The position numbers were made by a program, and so were the translations under genes. The notes beneath the pieces are model-generated. The model searched no databases and was not told the origin of the DNA. It saw only the letters and a list, made by a program, of their open reading frames with translations. From positions 1 through 64,000 of the forward strand of contig NZ_JAMFLH010000010.1 of assembly GCF_023501975.1 (NCBI RefSeq): 64,000 nucleotides of DNA. The letters run 5' to 3'. Origin of the DNA: Altererythrobacter sp. KTW20L. Its GTDB lineage: Bacteria; Pseudomonadota; Alphaproteobacteria; Sphingomonadales; Sphingomonadaceae. The first letter of the stretch is position 1. Every line of letters begins with the position of its first letter. Shown in pieces: positions 1 through 10,100 of this stretch.

Positions 1-42
1 GCGGTTCTCTTCGGGCGGTCGCCCGCTGCTCGTCCCCGGAGA

Positions 43-923
43 GGTGTCGGTTACCTAACCGCGCGAGGGCTGCCTCAACGATCCAGGGATGGAGCTCCCC
101 AGCCCGGCGTCAGTTCAGACCATGAGGGTTTGCCACTTGACCAGTGCAGCCGAGCGGCGGGTCTTGTAGGTCTGTCTGTCGATCAGGTGGCGTTCGAGAT
201 TGACCCGAAGGGCCGCGAAGCGAACTGGTTATGGACGCTGGCGTGAACAGAGGCGAACTTCTGTAGACTCTTCATCTGCCGGAACCTGAGCATGGCCCGC
301 TCGCGTCGCCGGAATGGCAGATGGCTGTTCTCCACCCTGTTGTTGGCCCAGCGTCCCACCTCCTGCTTGTCAGTGTTGCCAAGCTCGGTCATCGCCGCCT
401 TGTATGACCGCAATCCATCGGTGGTGATCTCGGCCGGCAAGCCGTGGCGTTTCAGCGCCTTCTTCATGAACCGCAGCGCAGCCTTCTTGTCGCGGGTCTT
501 CGTAACGTAGCTTTCCAGCACCTCGCCCTCCTGGTCGACCGCTCGCCACAGGTAATGCATCTCGCCGTTGATCTTCACATAGACCTCGTCGCGGTGCCAC
601 TTCCACTGCCTGAAGCCCTTCATGCGGCTGACCCGCTGACGCCGGACATCGGCGGCGAACATCGGGCCGAACCTGTTCCACCAGTGGCGCACGGTCTCGT
701 GGCAAACGTCGATGCCGCGTTCGAACAGCAGATCCTCCACGTTCCGCAGCGACAGCGGGAAGCGGACGTTCTGCAGCACCACCAGGCGGATCGCCTTGGG
801 TGAGGAGTTGAAACGGCGAAACGGGCTTGGCGGCAGGGCTCGAGATTTGCGGGGTCGGGGAATGACAGCGCCCTACCCTCGCCGGCTTAGAATTCCAGCG
901 GTGCGATTGGTCTGACAGAGCCC
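43..923 (-). mobile_element. IS6-family insertion sequence, copy 1
   Basis: The element is bounded on the right by GGGCTCTGTCAGA, read on the minus strand at 911-923, which matches the start of copy 2. A degenerate version of the other end (GGTGTCGGTTACCTAACCGC) starts at 43 and resembles the right end of copy 3. The span of about 880 bp agrees with the roughly 860 bp of copy 2. It contains one transposase gene on the minus strand. The right boundary is well supported by sequence shared with copies 2 and 3; the left boundary is tentative because that terminus has diverged. No flanking target duplication can be tested, since the left flank is at the window edge. Confidence 0.65.
183..863 (-). 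CDS. IS6-family DDE transposase (start codon degraded)
   Basis: The protein catalyses replicative transposition of the IS. It has the DDE core seen in the IS6 family: first Asp in DEVYVKI, second in TTDGLRSYKAA, and Glu in NRVENSHLPFRRRERAM. The helix ERGIDVCHETVRHWW lies near the N terminus. It is nearly identical to copy 2 at 13797-14471. Where copy 2 has ATG, this copy has an ATT at 861-863 preceded in frame by a stop, so the normal start is lost. Translation could begin at a GTG near 782, which would remove about 27 residues of the N terminus. It is therefore either weakly active or on its way to being a pseudogene. Confidence 0.8.
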   Translation of the reverse strand: MPRPRKSRALPPSPFRRFNSSPKAIRLVVLQNVRFPLSLRNVEDLLFERGIDVCHETVRHWWNRFGPMFAADVRRQRVSRMKGFRQWKWHRDEVYVKINGEMHYLWRAVDQEGEVLESYVTKTRDKKAALRFMKKALKRHGLPAEITTDGLRSYKAAMTELGNTDKQEVGRWANNRVENSHLPFRRRERAMLRFRQMKSLQKFASVHASVHNQFASRPFGSISNAT

Positions 924-993
924 GATTGGACACTTGGCCGATGCTTGGGGGCATGCAACAACGAAGCCGCGCCCTATACAACCGGAGGATAGC

Positions 994-1545
994 ATGACGG
1001 CGAAGGTCGAACTATGCCATTACGCCAATCTCTGGCGAGACGGAGACGCAGCGGCCGGCGACAGACTGTTCGCCGAACTTGACTGCGATCTGCGGCGGAT
1101 TGCTGAAGCTCGCCTATTTGGCGAACGAAACTTTTCGCTTTCGGCTGGTGAACTTGTCAACGAAGCCGTCATCCGCTTGGCGGGACTGGATCGCATAGTA
1201 TGGAAGAGCAACGCGCACATCCTGGCACTCGCATCCACGATCATGCGTCAGGTCCTACTGGATCATGTGAGGCGCAAGAATAGCCAGAAACGATGGCACG
1301 AGGTGGTGACCCTGTGCACCGACGTGGCCCACCTTGAGCCGAATTTCGAGCTGATTGCGCTTAATATGGCAATGGAAGAATTGGCGGAAATCGATCCTCA
1401 GCGTGCCGATATCGTCGAGATGCGTTACTTCGGCGGGATGTCGCTCACCAGCATCGGCGAAGTTCTCGGCCTGTCGGAGGCGACGGTGAAGCGTCGCTGG
1501 GTCGTGACCCGCGCATGGCTACAGGACCGGCTCGAAAACTCGTGA
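994..1545 (+). CDS. ECF-type sigma factor, sigma-70 family
   Basis: A 183-residue RNA polymerase sigma factor of the extracytoplasmic-function type. Region 2 is represented by LVNEAVIRLAG and STIMRQVLLDHVRRKNSQKR. Region 4 is represented by the helix-turn-helix MSLTSIGEVLGLSEATVKRRWVVTR, which would read the -35 element. The start at 994 is chosen because GGAGGAT lies seven bases upstream; an upstream in-frame ATG has no such site. The pattern resembles the sigma subfamily often encoded beside Ser/Thr kinases. The next gene is such a kinase and overlaps it, so the pair probably forms one signalling operon whose kinase controls the sigma factor. Target promoters cannot be read from this window. 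Confidence 0.87.
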   Translation: MTAKVELCHYANLWRDGDAAAGDRLFAELDCDLRRIAEARLFGERNFSLSAGELVNEAVIRLAGLDRIVWKSNAHILALASTIMRQVLLDHVRRKNSQKRWHEVVTLCTDVAHLEPNFELIALNMAMEELAEIDPQRADIVEMRYFGGMSLTSIGEVLGLSEATVKRRWVVTRAWLQDRLENS

Positions 1546-3905
1546 GCGCCCGCCTGCCCCCGAGCGAGGAACTCGCTGCGCTGACACTGTTCGAGGAATC
1601 CCTGGAACTGCGCCCCGAAGACCCGGGCAGTTATATTGTGGCTTCGGGAGAACCAAGCGAGGCAATTCGCGAGCGGGCTTTGCGGCTGTTATCTGCGTCA
1701 GAGTTTTCCACGGCGTCGGTTCGCACTGGAGGTGCGATTCGCCACGGGCACGTCATGCCCGACGAACCGGTGCCGGCCCGGATTGGCGCCTACGATGTAG
1801 TCCGGGTCCTGGGCCGCGGGGGGATGGGCTCCGTTTATCAGGCTCACCGCGCCGACGCCGACTTCGAGCATGTCGTGGCTATCAAGGTCATCCGTCCGGG
1901 CGTCCTGTCCGACGGGATGATCGAACGCTTCCGCCGCGAGCGCCGGATTCTTGCCAGGCTGAGCCATCCCCACATTGCCCGGCTCTACGACGGCGGCGAG
2001 ACCGACGAGGGCGCGCCCTACATTGTTATGGAGATGGTCGATGGCATCTCGCTGTCGCGCTGGCTCAAAGGAGGAGCGTCGCTCGACGAGCGCCTCAACC
2101 TGATGGTGCAGGTCTGCAACGCGGTAGAGTTCGCCCACCAGAACCTGGTAATTCATCGGGATCTGTCGCCAGGGAATATTCTGGTAACCAAAGACGGCGA
2201 AGCTAAGCTTATCGATTTCGGCATTGCTCGCCCGCAACACGGTGACGAGTCCGCGCAACCGCATTCCCCGCTGAGCCGATTGAGCCTCACCCCCGGCTTC
2301 GCGGCTCCCGAACGGGTGGCGGGCGCGCAGGTCACGACTCTGATCGATATCTATTCACTAGGCTGTTTGCTGGGCGTGATGCTCGAAGGACATGACGATC
2401 CGGAACTGGACGCGATCGCGCGCAAGGCCTCGAACGATATCCCGGAACTACGCTACCCAAATGCGGCCATGATCGCGGCCGAAATATCGAGTTACCGCCA
2501 GGGCAGCCCCGTGGATGCCTTCTCGACCGCGCAATCTTATTGCGCACGCAAGTTCATCTTGCGCCACCGCATTCCTGTCTCCCTGGCGGCACTTTCCACC
2601 GTTCTTCTATTCGGCGGATTGCTGTTGCTCTCACAATCCTGGTCTGAAGCCGAAGCCTCTCGCGCCGAAGCCGAGCGCCGCTTCCAAGACGTCCGCAGCC
2701 TAGCTACCACGATGATGTTCGAGGTCTATGACGAGGTGGAAGCCGTTCCGGGCACAACGGCGGCGAGAGAGTTGCTTGCTTCCACCGCTCAGACCTACCT
2801 CGATGCCTTGGCCGCAAATCCCACCGCCCCCGCTGACGTGCGGCTCGAAGCCGGACGCGGGCTCAAACGGCTCGCAGACGTGGTCGGCGGGCCGACCGGC
2901 GGGACCCTCGGTCGCCGCAAACAGGCGCTCGCCAACTATGCCCGCGCCGACGAGATCCTGTCGGCTCTTCATGCGGACGCACCAGGGGACGAACAGGTCG
3001 CGTTGGCCTTGGCGGACCTGCGCCACATGCGAGCCGCAGTCGCAGTCCATATCGAAAGCAACACGGAGACGGGCCTCGCGTACGCTCACAGTGTTGTGGC
3101 TCTTCTCGATCGAGACTGTTCCAACCGCGATGGCTGTGCGCTTGCAAGGGCGCAGGGAAAAGTCGTCGAGGGCGAGAATCTTCAATGGAGCGAGCGGACC
3201 GAAGAAGCCGTGGAAGCATTCAACGACGGACTCGCCGAACTAGCGACGCTCAGACCAGCGACCCGGGCGACAGAAGAGGGCGTGCGTCTTGCTGCCCGGC
3301 TCCATCGCCACAAGGGAGAAGGCCTCTATTACCTCGACGACATCGAAGGCGCATTGCGTGAACTTTCGACGGCCTCGGCAATCCTTACGCGGGCCATGGA
3401 TTCCGGGATTGGCGGCCCGGGTATAGAGCGTGATCTGGCAATCGTCGAATGGAGTCGCGGCGGTTCACTCGACGACGCTGGCCGGGCCAGCGAAGGTGCC
3501 CGGGTGCTTGATGCCGCGTACCAGCTGATGGAGAACCAGGTACAACGCGACTCCGACGATCAAGGCAGTCTGCGGCTCCTCGCCGTCATCGGTGGCCAGC
3601 GGGCCCTGACGCACGCCAACGCCGGGCGGATGGACAGCGCGCTCGATGGCGCCGCCGAAGCGCTCGCAATCCGCCGCCGCCTCTCAGCCCAGCAGCCGGA
3701 AGAATCCGGGTTCGTGCGCGATGTAGCGATCCAGCTCCACGCTTTCGGCAGGATCGCCGACCTGGCCGGTGACAGGTCTCTGGCGTGCATGCGGTATAGC
3801 GAAGCCGTGAGCCAGTTCGAAGAACTGGACCGGCGCTGGACGATGACTGAGTTCGACCGGAACGACACCTATGCAAGGGCCACGGCGGCCCTGCGCGCCT
3901 GCTGA
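1515..3905 (+). CDS. Membrane-anchored Ser/Thr protein kinase with TPR-like C-terminal region
   Basis: A Hanks-type kinase of about 796 residues. Visible motifs are the glycine loop LGRGGMGSVYQA, the ATP lysine in VVAIKVI, the catalytic loop HRDLSPGNIL, the DFG motif in KLIDFGIA, and APE in GFAAPERV. A single transmembrane helix (IPVSLAALSTVLLFGGLLLLS, around residues 355-375) is followed by about 420 residues of alpha-helical, Ala/Leu/Glu-rich sequence resembling tetratricopeptide repeats. The start could be the ATG at 1515 or a GTG at 1542 that overlaps the sigma stop as GTGA; the latter is the usual form of translational coupling. It probably transmits a periplasmic or envelope signal to the sigma factor encoded immediately upstream. 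Confidence 0.87.
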   Translation: MATGPARKLVSARLPPSEELAALTLFEESLELRPEDPGSYIVASGEPSEAIRERALRLLSASEFSTASVRTGGAIRHGHVMPDEPVPARIGAYDVVRVLGRGGMGSVYQAHRADADFEHVVAIKVIRPGVLSDGMIERFRRERRILARLSHPHIARLYDGGETDEGAPYIVMEMVDGISLSRWLKGGASLDERLNLMVQVCNAVEFAHQNLVIHRDLSPGNILVTKDGEAKLIDFGIARPQHGDESAQPHSPLSRLSLTPGFAAPERVAGAQVTTLIDIYSLGCLLGVMLEGHDDPELDAIARKASNDIPELRYPNAAMIAAEISSYRQGSPVDAFSTAQSYCARKFILRHRIPVSLAALSTVLLFGGLLLLSQSWSEAEASRAEAERRFQDVRSLATTMMFEVYDEVEAVPGTTAARELLASTAQTYLDALAANPTAPADVRLEAGRGLKRLADVVGGPTGGTLGRRKQALANYARADEILSALHADAPGDEQVALALADLRHMRAAVAVHIESNTETGLAYAHSVVALLDRDCSNRDGCALARAQGKVVEGENLQWSERTEEAVEAFNDGLAELATLRPATRATEEGVRLAARLHRHKGEGLYYLDDIEGALRELSTASAILTRAMDSGIGGPGIERDLAIVEWSRGGSLDDAGRASEGARVLDAAYQLMENQVQRDSDDQGSLRLLAVIGGQRALTHANAGRMDSALDGAAEALAIRRRLSAQQPEESGFVRDVAIQLHAFGRIADLAGDRSLACMRYSEAVSQFEELDRRWTMTEFDRNDTYARATAALRAC

Positions 3906-3975
3906 GGCGACTGATCGGCATAGAATCTCAACCTCAATATAGCGTGTCCCTGTGCGTGTTGTTCTGCGCTGCCAT

Positions 3976-3994
3976 ACGTTGCTCTGACAGAGCC
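3976..3994 (-). repeat. Solo IS6-like terminal inverted repeat
   Basis: Read on the minus strand, these 19 bases (GGCTCTGTCAGAGCAACGT) are identical to the left end of IS copy 2 at 13744-13762. There is no transposase next to it: on the inner side the kinase gene ends only about 70 bp away. It is therefore a scar of a deleted element. Together with the end of copy 1 at 911-923, in the same orientation, it brackets the sigma factor and kinase. Confidence 0.75.
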
Positions 3995-4048
3995 GGCTAT
4001 GCCGCTGACATGAGCTGGGGCTGTCTCCTGCGCTGACACACCCCGCCA

Positions 4049-4083
4049 CCCCGGACCTGTTCCGGGGGTCATCTGCTTTTTTT
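4049..4083 (+). terminator. Rho-independent terminator after the kinase gene
   Basis: The arms CCCCGGA (4049-4055) and TCCGGGG (4061-4067) form a GC-rich hairpin, followed by a run of seven T residues at 4077-4083. It lies downstream of the kinase stop at 3905 and upstream of the autotransporter, so it would insulate the two units. The solo IS end lies between the kinase stop and this hairpin, so the terminator could also belong to the inserted DNA. Confidence 0.6.
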
Positions 4084-4182
4084 CAACCAGCACAGAATTA
4101 ATCTGATCGGTTTTCGGCAAATCCTGCGCCTTCCTAAGTAAGGGCGCAGGGTTTGTGCGCCCGCCAGCCAAAGGGGCCTGCC

Positions 4183-7100
4183 GTGACCAGAACCGACCTG
4201 ACCAACTGCACCTTCCTCCGCACGTCAAAGGCCCTGAGTTTCGCCAAACGTTCCGCCAGCAGGGGCGCGATCATTGCCGGGTTGATTGCAGGGGGAGCGA
4301 CGCCAGCCTTCGCCGCCAGTGACGGTAGCGCGCCTACGGTTGGCGACACGGTTACCTGCACGGTAGCTGCGCCTAATCCAGAGACCGATCCCATCATCGC
4401 GCCGGGATCTGTGAACGTTACGGTCGAGATGCAGGAAGGCGCGATCTTGCAGGCTCCGACCAGCCCGGCGATGCATCTCGGCGGCGGGGCAAAGATCGAC
4501 ATGGGCGGGGCCACAATCAGCGACGTTGATCCCGCAGCGATCCCGGCCAGCATTGCCGGTGTGATCGCGGGCGATTTCAGCAGCGTTGTCACGCGGCAGG
4601 ATTTCACGGAGCTCTTCACCGGGATCGGGGCTTTGGCCCCGCTACAGCCTGCAACGGGCGCGACTGTCGAGCTTGGCGCCACCGAGGATGCCGCGCTGCA
4701 GGCGGGCATAGAAAACATAACCGGGGTGGTGACCGTTCAGAAGGCCAAGATGGCCGACCAAGCGATGAATGCGATCACGCAATTTATCACCAGCGCGGTC
4801 GATCCCAATGCCGGGTTGCCGACAGACGGCCCGTTCCTGATGGAGCCCGGCACGAATCAGGTGATCGTTTCGGGCAGTCAAATCATTGCCGGCGGCGCAG
4901 TCGCCATTAGCTTGGCCGACAACAGCGCCACGCGGGCAGTGGTAAGCGATGGCGGCATTATCGCTTCGCTTGTCGAAGGCGCCCCGGCCATTTCCATGGG
5001 CGAGAATTCGGCGCTGCATGTGACTCTGGGCGAATATGACGAGACAACCCCATCGGGCGGCACGATCCTCACTGTCGGCGACGGTGCGGCGGGCATCGAT
5101 GCAGGTCAGGACGATTCCGCTGTGATGGTTTACATGCTGGGCGACGGGCATGTTTTTACCGCCGGTGACAATGCACCCGCCATCATTGGTCCGGGCACGT
5201 CCAGCGTGCTGGCGTTCGAGGCGCGCGGCGGGCTGTCGAGTGACGGATTGCCGATGATCGCCACCTTTGGCGACAATTCGCCCGGCCTGGTGATGCACGG
5301 CGCAGACAACTCCACTGCCACTCTGCAGATGCGCGATATGTATGCTGGCGAATTCGGCCCCGGCATGCAGACCAATGGCGCCAATTCCACACTGTTCGAT
5401 ATCGATACCGGCAGCGGCTCCAGCGTCAGCTTCTCTGTTGTGGCTTCCACTCTCGGCACTTATGGCGACAAATCCGGCGTGATCCGGATCGCGCAGGATG
5501 GCAGCAGCGATGCGCTGGTCTTCGTGCAGAGCAGCAGCCTCACCAGCACCGGCGCGGGCAGCGCTCTGATTAATCTTTCGACTACCGGGATCGGTTCATC
5601 CTTGATCACCGTCGCGATCATTAACGGCACTCTCGCCAGTGAAGGCGATGGCTCCGCCGGGATCCTGCTGGGCGGCGGCTTCGATTCTTCCTCGCAGACC
5701 TTCTTTATAGCGGACAGTACAGTCGACACGCTGGGTGACGATGCCCCTGCAATCGACCTTGGCCGCAGCGGTTCAAGCTCCGTGAGGTCGACGACCATTC
5801 TCGACACCGAAATCTCGACCGCAGGTGACCGCAGCGGCGGCATTCTGGGTGAAGAAACCGGGAATGGCAGCGCCAGTGAGCTGACAATGCGAAATGTGTC
5901 GGTTGCAACTCTTGGTGACGATGCGCCCGCCTTGGCGCTGATCGGCTCGGGGGATGGCAGCTCGGCCTTTTTACTCAGTATAGCTGAGAGCAGCTTCACC
6001 ACCGAAGGCGCCAATTCGCACGGCATCAGGATTGGCGGCGGCGGGCAGGACAGCTCGGTAATGAGCCTGGATTTTAGCGATACGCTGATCTCGACACTGG
6101 GAACCGGGGCCGACGCACTGCGTGTCGACGTTGCACTTGCCGATGATGACAGCGTCACCGTTATTGATCTCGCGACTATGGACATCAGCACGGCGGGCGA
6201 TGGAGCGCGCGGCATTGTACTGGGCGGGAGCTTGACCGGGGGGTCGGTCAACAGTTCCATCTCCATCGAGTTGACGAACAGCACAATTGAAACGCTGGGC
6301 GACAACGCGAACGGATTCGACATCGCCGGTTTCAGCGGCGATTTTGTGAACAGCGACTGGTCAGTCTTCGTCGGTGACATGGACATCGCCACCAGCGGTG
6401 CGGGTAGCATAGGCCTCAGTCTCCGCGGTATTGACGGCCTGCTCGACCGCAGCCCAGTGACCCGTATTGTCGAGGATGTCCGTATCACCACGCAGGGCGA
6501 TGATGCGGTGGGCCTGTATGTGGGCGGGATGGGGATAGGAGGAATTAACGATAGCCCCACCCAATTAGCATTGACCGCTATCGATATCGCTACGTCTGGA
6601 GCCAATGCGCACGGGCTGGTGCTGGGCGCGGGTTTGACGAATCTGGACGGCACAACAGACATTTCGATCGCTACGACTGGAGCAGGTTCAACCGGCTTTC
6701 TCTCCAGCGCTGGAGCCGGACAGGCGATCACCATCAACAATCTCAGAATGACCGTCTCTACCGAAGGTTCAGGCAGTGCTGGGATGGTCTTCGAGATGGA
6801 GGATGATTTCACGGCAATATACACGGATATGGGCGCTGAAATCTCGACTTTGGGCGACGATTCTCCTGGCATTGTGTTCGGCGAGGGCGGAACCGACAAT
6901 TTCAGCCGGATCATGTTCGATTCACATCAGGTGATCACCACGACCGGCGATCGATCGCCTGGCTATCTTTCCGGGGGCATCGGCTCCGGGGCGGGCGATG
7001 CTTTCATGGGCGTCGCAGGCCACACCGTGCAGGTCGACACATCCGGCAATGATTCACCCGGCGTCATCTTCAACGTTTTGGGCAACATGGAGAATACCCA

Positions 7101-10100
7101 AGAGGCGGTGTTAATCGACATTTCGTTTACGGTGGATACGCTTGGCGAGCGCTCGCCCGGGGTGATCTTCGGCCAGACCCGGGCGGATACGCCCAGCACG
7201 CTGATTTCTTCGTTCCAGGCCTCGGACATAGGAGCGGTCGTGACCACGGCGGGGGACGATTCCCCGGGCTTCTTTTTCGGGCCGGGGGCCACGCCATCGG
7301 GCAATGAATACACCGTTGCCGCGGTCGCCATACACAGCGACGTCGTTACAACTGGAAACAACTCGCATGGCGTGATCTTTACGGAGGGGCTGAGCAAGGC
7401 CGGTCCGGGCACGAACGTCAAGATCACAATGACGAATCTTCCGCTCAGGGCCATGACTTTCGGCAGCAATTCGCACGGCATCATTCTGGGTGACGGTTTG
7501 GGTACAACTCGTACCGATATGAACTTCAAGAGTGCGCTCCTAATCGGCGACGGAATGTCCGCTACGACTTCCGGCGCGAACTCGCATGCACTTGTAATTT
7601 CGGAGAACTCCGCTTTGACGCTGGACCTTGCCAGCGTAATTTGGGACCCGGCCACGGCGACCTATTCAGGCCCGATCGCGTCGAATGGCTTGATGGTCAC
7701 CGGCACCATCGACAGTTTTGACACCTTCGTGGCCACTGGCGCCAACAGCCGGGCAGTGATGAACCATGGCATTCTCTACGGCACCTTCACGGTCGGTGCG
7801 GGCGTTGTCGGCAATCTCGGCAGCACCGGACTGATCGAGAGCAACGCCGCTCCGGCGATCGAACTCCATGGGGACGCAATTATCGAGTTGCTGAACGGCT
7901 CGAGGCTCCTGACCTCCGGCGACGACGCTCCTGGCATCCTGATCAACAACAACACGGCCGGCGCGATGGCGACGCTGAGCGCGACCGGCTCCACCCTGCA
8001 GACCAACGGCGCGGACTCGACCCTGGTCGATGTCAATCTCGGCGATGGCTCCAGCCTGAGCTTTTCCGCCGAGAATACCAGCTTCGGCACCGTCGGCGAC
8101 GGATCCGGCGTCCTGAGCCTGAGCGTCGCTGACAACAGCGACATGCTTCTGTTCGTTTCGGATTCCACGCTGACTTCGCTAGGCAACAACGCCACACTGC
8201 TGGAGACCTCAAGCGGGGATGGCACTGTAGTCAACGTGGTCGTCATCGGAAGCACGTTCGAAACACAGGGCGTCAACTCGGCCGCGATAAGTTTGGGCGG
8301 CGTGGGCACCGGCAGCGCGATGAACGCCAGCCTGACCGGTGGCATCGTTTTGAACACGCAGGGCGACAACTCCGCCGGCCTGCTCGTTCCGGGTCTGACC
8401 GGCATCGGCGACCTCAGCGCCACTAGTTTCAACATGAGTTCAGCGTCTGTCGAAACGCTTGGGGCAGGATCGGCCGGCATCGTCATCGGCAATCCGGTCG
8501 TACAGCACAACAACAGCAGCGTCGCTTATTCCCTCAACAATATCACTGTGGACAGCGAGGGCGACCACTCGACGGGCATCGCGTTTTACGGTCCTGGAAA
8601 CGGGATGGGGAGCGATGCCACACTTTTCCTCACCCAGACTTCGATAACGACGCTAGGCGACAATGCGACCGGGCTGCTGGTGGATATGTTTGGGGCCAAC
8701 GCTACCAACAGCGTCAGCCAAGTCATCATGGATGATATTACTGTGGCTACCTCCGGCGCCAATTCGCACGGCATCGTGCTCGGCGCGGGGCTTGGCACCG
8801 ACCGACCAGATATTAACACCGAGGCCTTCCTGGCTGTAGCGATGGCCGCCACCACGAGTGGCGACAACGCCCACGCTCTGGTCCTCTCGGAGAGCACCAC
8901 GCTTTCGCTGGCCGGACAAAGCCATATCGGCGCGACGACGGCCAACGGCACTGTCGTTAACGGCATCATCGACAGCTTCGACGGATTTGAGGCTACCGGC
9001 ACGAACAGCCGCGCCGTGATGAACCGCGGCATCCTCTATGGCACCTTCACCGTGGATGATGCCGTGGTCGGTAACCTCGGCAACAACGGGTTGATCGAGA
9101 GCGCCACCGGCGCGGGCGGCGTCGCCGTGCAGTTCACCGGCACGACCGACGATATCTTCGAATTGCAGACTCAGGGCGTAGTAATCGGCACAGTCGAGGC
9201 GGGGGCGGGAAATGATCTGTTCGCGCTGGGCGGCGAAGGCAGCGCCAGCTTCGATTTCGGCCTGATCGGCACGCAGTACAACGACTTCGAAAGCTTCGAG
9301 AAAATCGGCTCATCGACCTGGACGATGACCGGCATCAGCAACGTGGAAGCCGGTTTCGCGGTGCATGCCGGCGTACTGCTGGCCAATGGTAGCCTGGGCG
9401 GGCTGGACTTTACCGTGCATAGCGGCGCGGTGCTGGGGGGTACGGGGACGTTGGGCAATGTGGTGTCGGCCGGCGGTACGTTTGCGCCTGGGAACTCGAT
9501 TGGTACGATCACGGTCAATGGCGATTTCACGCTCGATGCGGCTTCGGTGCTCGAGATCGAAGTGAGCCCAGATGGATCTAGCGATCTGGTGGTGGTCAAT
9601 GGCGCTGTCGAACTTGGCGGCGCGACGCTGAGCGTCATCGAAGGCGGCAGCTTCGGCGGGGCCGATCCGTTCAACTATCTGATCATCGACAATGACGCGG
9701 CCGATCCGGTGGGCGGCACGTTCGGCGCGGTCGAGAACGATCTCGCCTTCCTGACGCCTTCAGTCCAGTATGATGGCGGCGACGGCAACGATGTTGTCCT
9801 GACCCTGACGCCGAAGACTACGCCTACTCCGACACCGACCCCTCCGCCGCTGTTCCCGACCGCGGCGGAGACCTGGAACCAGCAGCAGGCTGCGTCCGTG
9901 CTCGACACATTTGGCGCCGCGCCCGGTTCGGATGCCGAGAATGTCTATCTCGATATCCTGTTCATGAGCGGCGCCAGCGCACGGGCAGCCTTCGATGCCG
10001 CTTCGGGCGAAATCTATGCCTCGGTGCTCGCGGATACGGCGCTGGCTGGGATGGCGCAGGCCGAGCGGATGCTTGCGCGGGCGCATTCCGGCACCGGTGA

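Noticed and set aside
5460-6914. A 484-codon minus-strand frame rich in Ser and Pro
   Set aside because: It is antisense to the repetitive autotransporter passenger; its repeats are only the mirror of the coding repeats.
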